From Nageia nagi (lineage: Eukaryota; Pinophyta): a stretch of 64,000 nt of DNA. A model generated the notes under the pieces. It saw only the letters and a list, made by a program, of their open reading frames with translations. It was not told the DNA's origin and made no database searches. The DNA lies in NCBI GenBank assembly GCA_050084985.1, contig JBITNC010000001.1, positions 149,048,001 through 149,112,000 on the forward strand. Direction: 5' to 3'. Of the stretch, positions 59,966 through 64,000 are shown one piece after another (the first letter of the stretch is position 1; each line of letters opens with the position of its first letter). The position numbers were made by a program, and so were the translations under genes.

Positions 59966-59979
59966 TTTTGCCCCTTTTT
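59966..59979 (-). promoter_or_regulatory. Polypurine tract (minus strand)
   Basis: AAAAAGGGGCAAAA on the minus strand directly abuts the LTR start TGTAGACACC; compare AAAAAGGGGCAAC at 7094-7106. Confidence 0.7.
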
Positions 59980-60229
59980 GAAATTATCAACTAAGAATGC
60001 GGTTGATGATTTCAAAAACATAGAATGGGAAGATTTGTTACTTGATTATTTGTTGATGCTTTTTTATGATATTAGTTTTGACTCAATTTATTAAATGAAT
60101 CAAAATTTTGATTTATCAAATTATGATAAAATGTGTTTTCATTTTACATTTGATGTAGTTTTGAAAACAAATTTTAATATACCTCAGAAGTGACTATTTT
60201 CAGTATGACAATGTGTTGAGCTTGTGTGA

Positions 60230-62330
60230 CAGCTAGATGACATTTCTATTATGTCATTCTGCATGTCTAAGCGCACATGTACCGTATAAGTCCCCTTTAG
60301 TATATGGGTTTGGATGGTGTTGTCCTTTGTCCCGACAACGGGGTTTCAAGATGATCTCTTGTAACAATGATACATCACATTTTATCTTCTTTGATATTTG
60401 TAAATGTTAACGATATTTTTAAGAAATATCATCAAAATCTTTTTCGTATAAAGCTTAAGATCTTTTAGTAGGATATAATTATAGCTTCTCTAAATCAAAA
60501 CTTATTATATATATACATTTCATCATCTGGTGTTTCATGAGGATAGTCCTTGCCATGACTGAATATGATTTTTTGACTTTTGCAATTGATACATTTTGAA
60601 AATGATATTGTAATACATCAAAAACTACACTTGTGTCAATCTACATACTGTGTGCTATTTATGGCAGTTGCATGACAAGACTCTAGTTTGTCTCTGCATA
60701 CTGAAGCGAGTATGTGATGGTAAGCTTATTTGATGTATACAATTTTAAGATAGTGATATTGTATATCAAAACTTCACTTGTGTTTATCTCCATACTGTAT
60801 GCTGTTTATGGCAGTTGCATGACAAGACTCTAGTTTATCTCCGCATGCCGAAGTGAGTATGTGATAGGAAGCTTGTTTTGTATATACAAGTCATCTTTCA
60901 TTTTTCTCTGCTTTTAACCCAACAGAATGGGTTTCATGATGATATTTTGCATAAGTCTTTTAGAATCATATTGAGCATAAACATCTTGTTTTAGGTTATA
61001 GGCAATCCTAATTACCTTAACCATGAGTAGACATATAACTTTTGATTTTGTAATTAACAATGTTTTGAGTACATTTTAAGAGAGATGTAGCCATGATCTT
61101 ACTATGTGATCATGAGCTTAATTTGATTGTGGTGCTTTTCTTAGCATTATGACCCCTTTTGAACTGACTAATGATGTCAGTGATGATGATGATAGACTAT
61201 TCAAAAAACTAATACATATTAGCTAGTGAACAAGTAAGATGAATGTACGAATGATTCTAACCTTATTGTTTCAATCATTTATAGGTGAACATAAGGTTTG
61301 ATTTTAGGTCATGGGAAGTTGTATTTATCCCAGTTATCCAGGTATGATTTCTTGAGCTTTGTAATTGAAGTATTTTGAACACACATTGGTTATGCACCAA
61401 ATAGGTACTAAAGGCTTGTTCCCATATATCATTACATGGGTGTCTTGTGTTTATCCCAAGGGAATGTATGGAGCTGAGTTAGGTATATGACATGAAGTCC
61501 CCTTTGGGTGCACTAATTTGAATTTTGATTATTATGTTTTACTCTAGAAGAATAGGTTTTACAAAAATCATTAGAATCATGCTTTTTGATGACTAGGATT
61601 TCTTGAATATGTATAACAATAAGTGATGACTAAACATGCATAACATGACATATGATTTGAACTAAGAAGTTCATGATTCATTGTAAGATCATAAATAATA
61701 AATGGTGTTTGTGCTATCAAGGATTCATGATGAAATTATTTATGATCGAGTTTGCATGTTTATTGCATGATGTGGTGAGCAAACATAGTCATGTATCTTA
61801 AGAAGATACAAACAAACTAACATGTTATCATTGTTGACTTATACAAATACCACTAGGCTACTAAGTAAGTGATAATATACCTAAGGTTGGTAAGTGGTTA
61901 ATTCAAGACTCGTACACTTGATTTTATCAACTTATGTACGAATATTTTAAATCTTGATTTTGTTGGTTGATGGTAGAGGCAAATGATTTGCTTTGGGTCA
62001 TGGACAATCATAGTTGCCCCAAGTTATAATCAAACATAAACTTTTGAATTTTCATAATCAAAGTATTTTGAAAATAAGTTCTATATTTTACTAAGTACTC
62101 ATGCTTGTCTACAAATGCTATTTAATGGAACACTTTATTCCATAGGCTCTATGCCATTAGCACGTATGTGACGTGGAGTCCTTTCAAAGTAGATAACATT
62201 TTAATGTTTGATAATTCTACTATTTGCCCCAACAAAATGGGTTTCATGATCATTTATTATGAAAATCATTAGAAATATGTTTTTCCATGATTGAGGTTTT
62301 TTGTTGAACATGACTTGAAAACAAGACAAA
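60230..62330. repeat. Diverged long tandem repeats (about 320-690 bp spacing)
   Basis: Two phrases recur in the same order. One is TTTTGCAATTGATACATTTTG or a variant (about 60575, 61045, 61355, 62055). The other is CCCAACAGAATGGGTTTCAT or a variant (about 60335, 60920, 61545, 62230), often with a GTATGTGA-GAAGTCCC-like element. A closer duplication of 147-bp period (60629-60738 and 60778-60880) has ATGGCAGTTGCATGACAAGA. It probably forms the non-coding 3' interior of the minus-strand element. Confidence 0.6.
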
Positions 62331-62730
62331 TGCATTCTACCTCATTTATTGAGATGATGATACAAACTCAAGTTTACTACAAGGATCAACATAATGATAG
62401 ATGATTGTATTATGTATTTTATTATTCATTCTTAAGACATTTAAAAGCATGATTATTAGACTTTAATCATGAATGTACTTTGATGTGCCACACATTGATG
62501 GTGTATCTCAAGATTGAATAAGTTTTTTGATTATTGTTATTAGTTTTATTATTATTTCAATCATCGATGTTGATTTGGATATTATTAAATATCTTCAAAT
62601 TTAGGGATAATGATTTGAAAAATTACAGTATTAGATTGTATCATTTACCAAACTTAGCTACTAATACTTTTTATTTTATGATAACATGTGCAAAGGATAT
62701 GTAACAAGATGTAACGCACATTCAATTTAT
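62331..62730. other. Intergenic, no gene seen
   Basis: AT-rich sequence between two repeat arrays. Confidence 0.4.
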
Positions 62731-63125
62731 GAGTAGATGATAATGAATGGAAAGGGAAGAAGAACATCGAATTCCAATTCAAAGGGAAGAGCAATTTCTT
62801 ACTCTCGATCCCAAGGAATGATGGAAGCTTTCTAATGATGTTCTAGGGGGTTGAAATGGATGGGATATGATAGGAAAAGAATATTGACTTCCAATTCAAT
62901 GGGGAGAATAATTTCTTATTCTCAATCCCAAAGAATAATGGAAGCTATAAAATTTAACAATGTTCTAGGGTTGACTTTTATCAATCCACTAAGGGCAATT
63001 TCTTGCTTAGATAAGAATAGAAGCAAAAGGTTTTAACAACAACAATGTTGACTCCCATATTAATGGGGAGAACAATTACTTATTCTTTTTCTCAAATAAT
63101 ATGGAAGCACCTCCAATTTAATAAT
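62731..63125. repeat. Three-copy tandem repeat (118 and 161 bp spacing)
   Basis: Copies start at about 62769, 62887 and 63048. Each has GACTTCCAATTCAATGGGGA or a variant, then AATTTCTTATTCTCAATCCC or a variant, then AATAATGGAAGC or a variant. The open frame at 62851-63036 lies in the repeat and is not taken as a gene. Confidence 0.7.
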
Positions 63126-63763
63126 CGATAAAGATGGATTAGGAAATATTTGGATGTTGGATAATAAAATATGAAAGTTGGTATAGTATAACATGTATGG
63201 GGGGATGGTGGATGTTAATATAAAAATAGTATAACGAATGAATAGACATAGGATGTATTGAGTATTTAGAGAGATAAACTAATCAACTCATCAAGGCATT
63301 GATAAATATAAGTGTAATATTAATTACTATGTAATAATAAATAGTATGGGATGGAGGCATGGGAGGATGAAGAAATGCAATGATCATAATATTCAAGTTG
63401 ACCATATTAACCAATCACCATTAGATTTTTCCTTCTTTAAATGATATAAAACAAAGTCATGATGTTCTCAAAATTATCATAGACTCATGTGTGTGCAATG
63501 ATGTTTATTTCCATCTCTAGACAATCTCAAACTAAATGTCACAAGAGCATAAAATATATAAGCTAGTTCATCCATATGAAACGTACAGAGGTCCATAGGA
63601 AAGAAGGTCGCTAACCAATATGGACATATTGCCACTCGTAAGATATGCCCCATTGCTAGACAGGCATCCATAGCCCCAATGAGGATTAACCCCTCGATCT
63701 CACTACAACCTTGCTCTACTGCCAGTCAGGCATCTATAGCCCTGGTAGAGGATATTGTAATCA
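63126..63763. other. Intergenic, with a short duplicated phrase
   Basis: No gene. Near 63650-63750 the phrase CAGGCATCCATAGCCCC or CAGGCATCTATAGCCCT occurs twice, preceded by CATTGCTAGA or CTGCCAGT. Confidence 0.45.
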
Positions 63764-63829
63764 CCCAAGAATCATTGATATAATGTAGTATTTTTTTTTT
63801 TTTTTTACAACTATCAAATGATTCTTGGG
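63764..63829. other. Palindrome flanking a T16 run
   Basis: CCCAAGAATCATTGATA on the left pairs with TATCAAATGATTCTTGGG on the right (17 bp with one bulge). The loop contains a run of 16 T (63791-63806). Confidence 0.75.
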
Positions 63830-64000
63830 TTTGAGATGAAGCGAATAATAGGATGAACATGTAACACTTTCACTTGAAATCATGTTCTTGTGACACCTCA
63901 TTCTTGACTATTTTAAGATTATTTAAATGTGAAGATGTGTGTGAGTCCGTAATAACCTTAAGCATATCATAGTCATGTTTGTTTATCATCCAAAGTTTCA
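63830..64000. other. Window end, no feature seen
   Basis: AT-rich, cut by the window edge. Confidence 0.4.

Noticed and set aside
1-64000. CRISPR array, bacterial operons, rRNA or tRNA genes
   Set aside because: Repeats found are tandem or LTR-type without regular spacers; the gene has spliceosomal introns; no cloverleaf or rRNA core was recognised by eye.

Overview
The window is nuclear DNA of a land plant with a large, transposon-rich genome. It is AT-rich and gene-poor. It holds one intact gene with nine exons and canonical GT-AG introns, several nested and decayed LTR retrotransposons (Ty1/copia with an initiator-tRNA-Met primer site, and Ty3/gypsy), LINE remnants of two types, a plant mobile domain relic and DYW-type PPR relics. 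Old, nested, slowly decaying LTR elements and a 2.7-kb intron suggest a gymnosperm, possibly a conifer. That placement is inference; no marker here fixes the species.

The only intact protein-coding gene I can support lies at 20662-25180 on the + strand. Its nine exons join in frame into a 190-residue thioredoxin-fold, peroxiredoxin-like protein of a type common in bacteria (CNHC motif, cis-Pro loop, C-terminal SIGCSIKW motif). Its last exon, with splice acceptor, stop codon and 3' flank, is duplicated in tandem directly downstream. The second copy has an in-frame 12-bp deletion that removes the conserved C-terminal cysteine. It is a candidate alternative terminal exon.

Left part (1-20.4 kb): T-rich sequence with short repeats; a minus-strand plant mobile domain pseudogene (about 3.4-4.8 kb); the start of an LTR at 7107; and an old minus-strand gypsy-like coding relic. 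That relic is split by a complete 4,672-bp Ty3/gypsy deletion derivative (8859-13530, two 1,434-bp LTRs, target duplication GTTAC). Each of its LTRs carries an array of about 113 bp period.

Middle part (25.6-48.1 kb): a 510-bp tandem duplication with foldback arms (27.4-28.4 kb); L1-type ORF1 (29.8-31.3 kb) and RTE-type reverse transcriptase (32.6-33.7 kb) remnants, both on the minus strand; then a nested stack. A broken Ty1/copia element (34566-48054) contains a non-autonomous LTR element (40920-45531). Two solo LTR-like copies of a third family of about 500 bp lie in opposite orientation, one in that element's right LTR and one in the copia RNase H region. The RNase H region also has an internal tandem duplication.

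Right part (48-64 kb): mostly unrecognised AT-rich DNA, two tandem relics of the 3' end of a DYW-type PPR gene (55.1-56.5 kb), a minus-strand LTR with a polypurine tract (59.5-60.0 kb), and several families of diverged tandem repeats up to the window end. I found no CRISPR array, rRNA, tRNA or bacterial-type operon. Apart from the thioredoxin-like gene, all recognisable coding matter is transposon-derived or pseudogenic.
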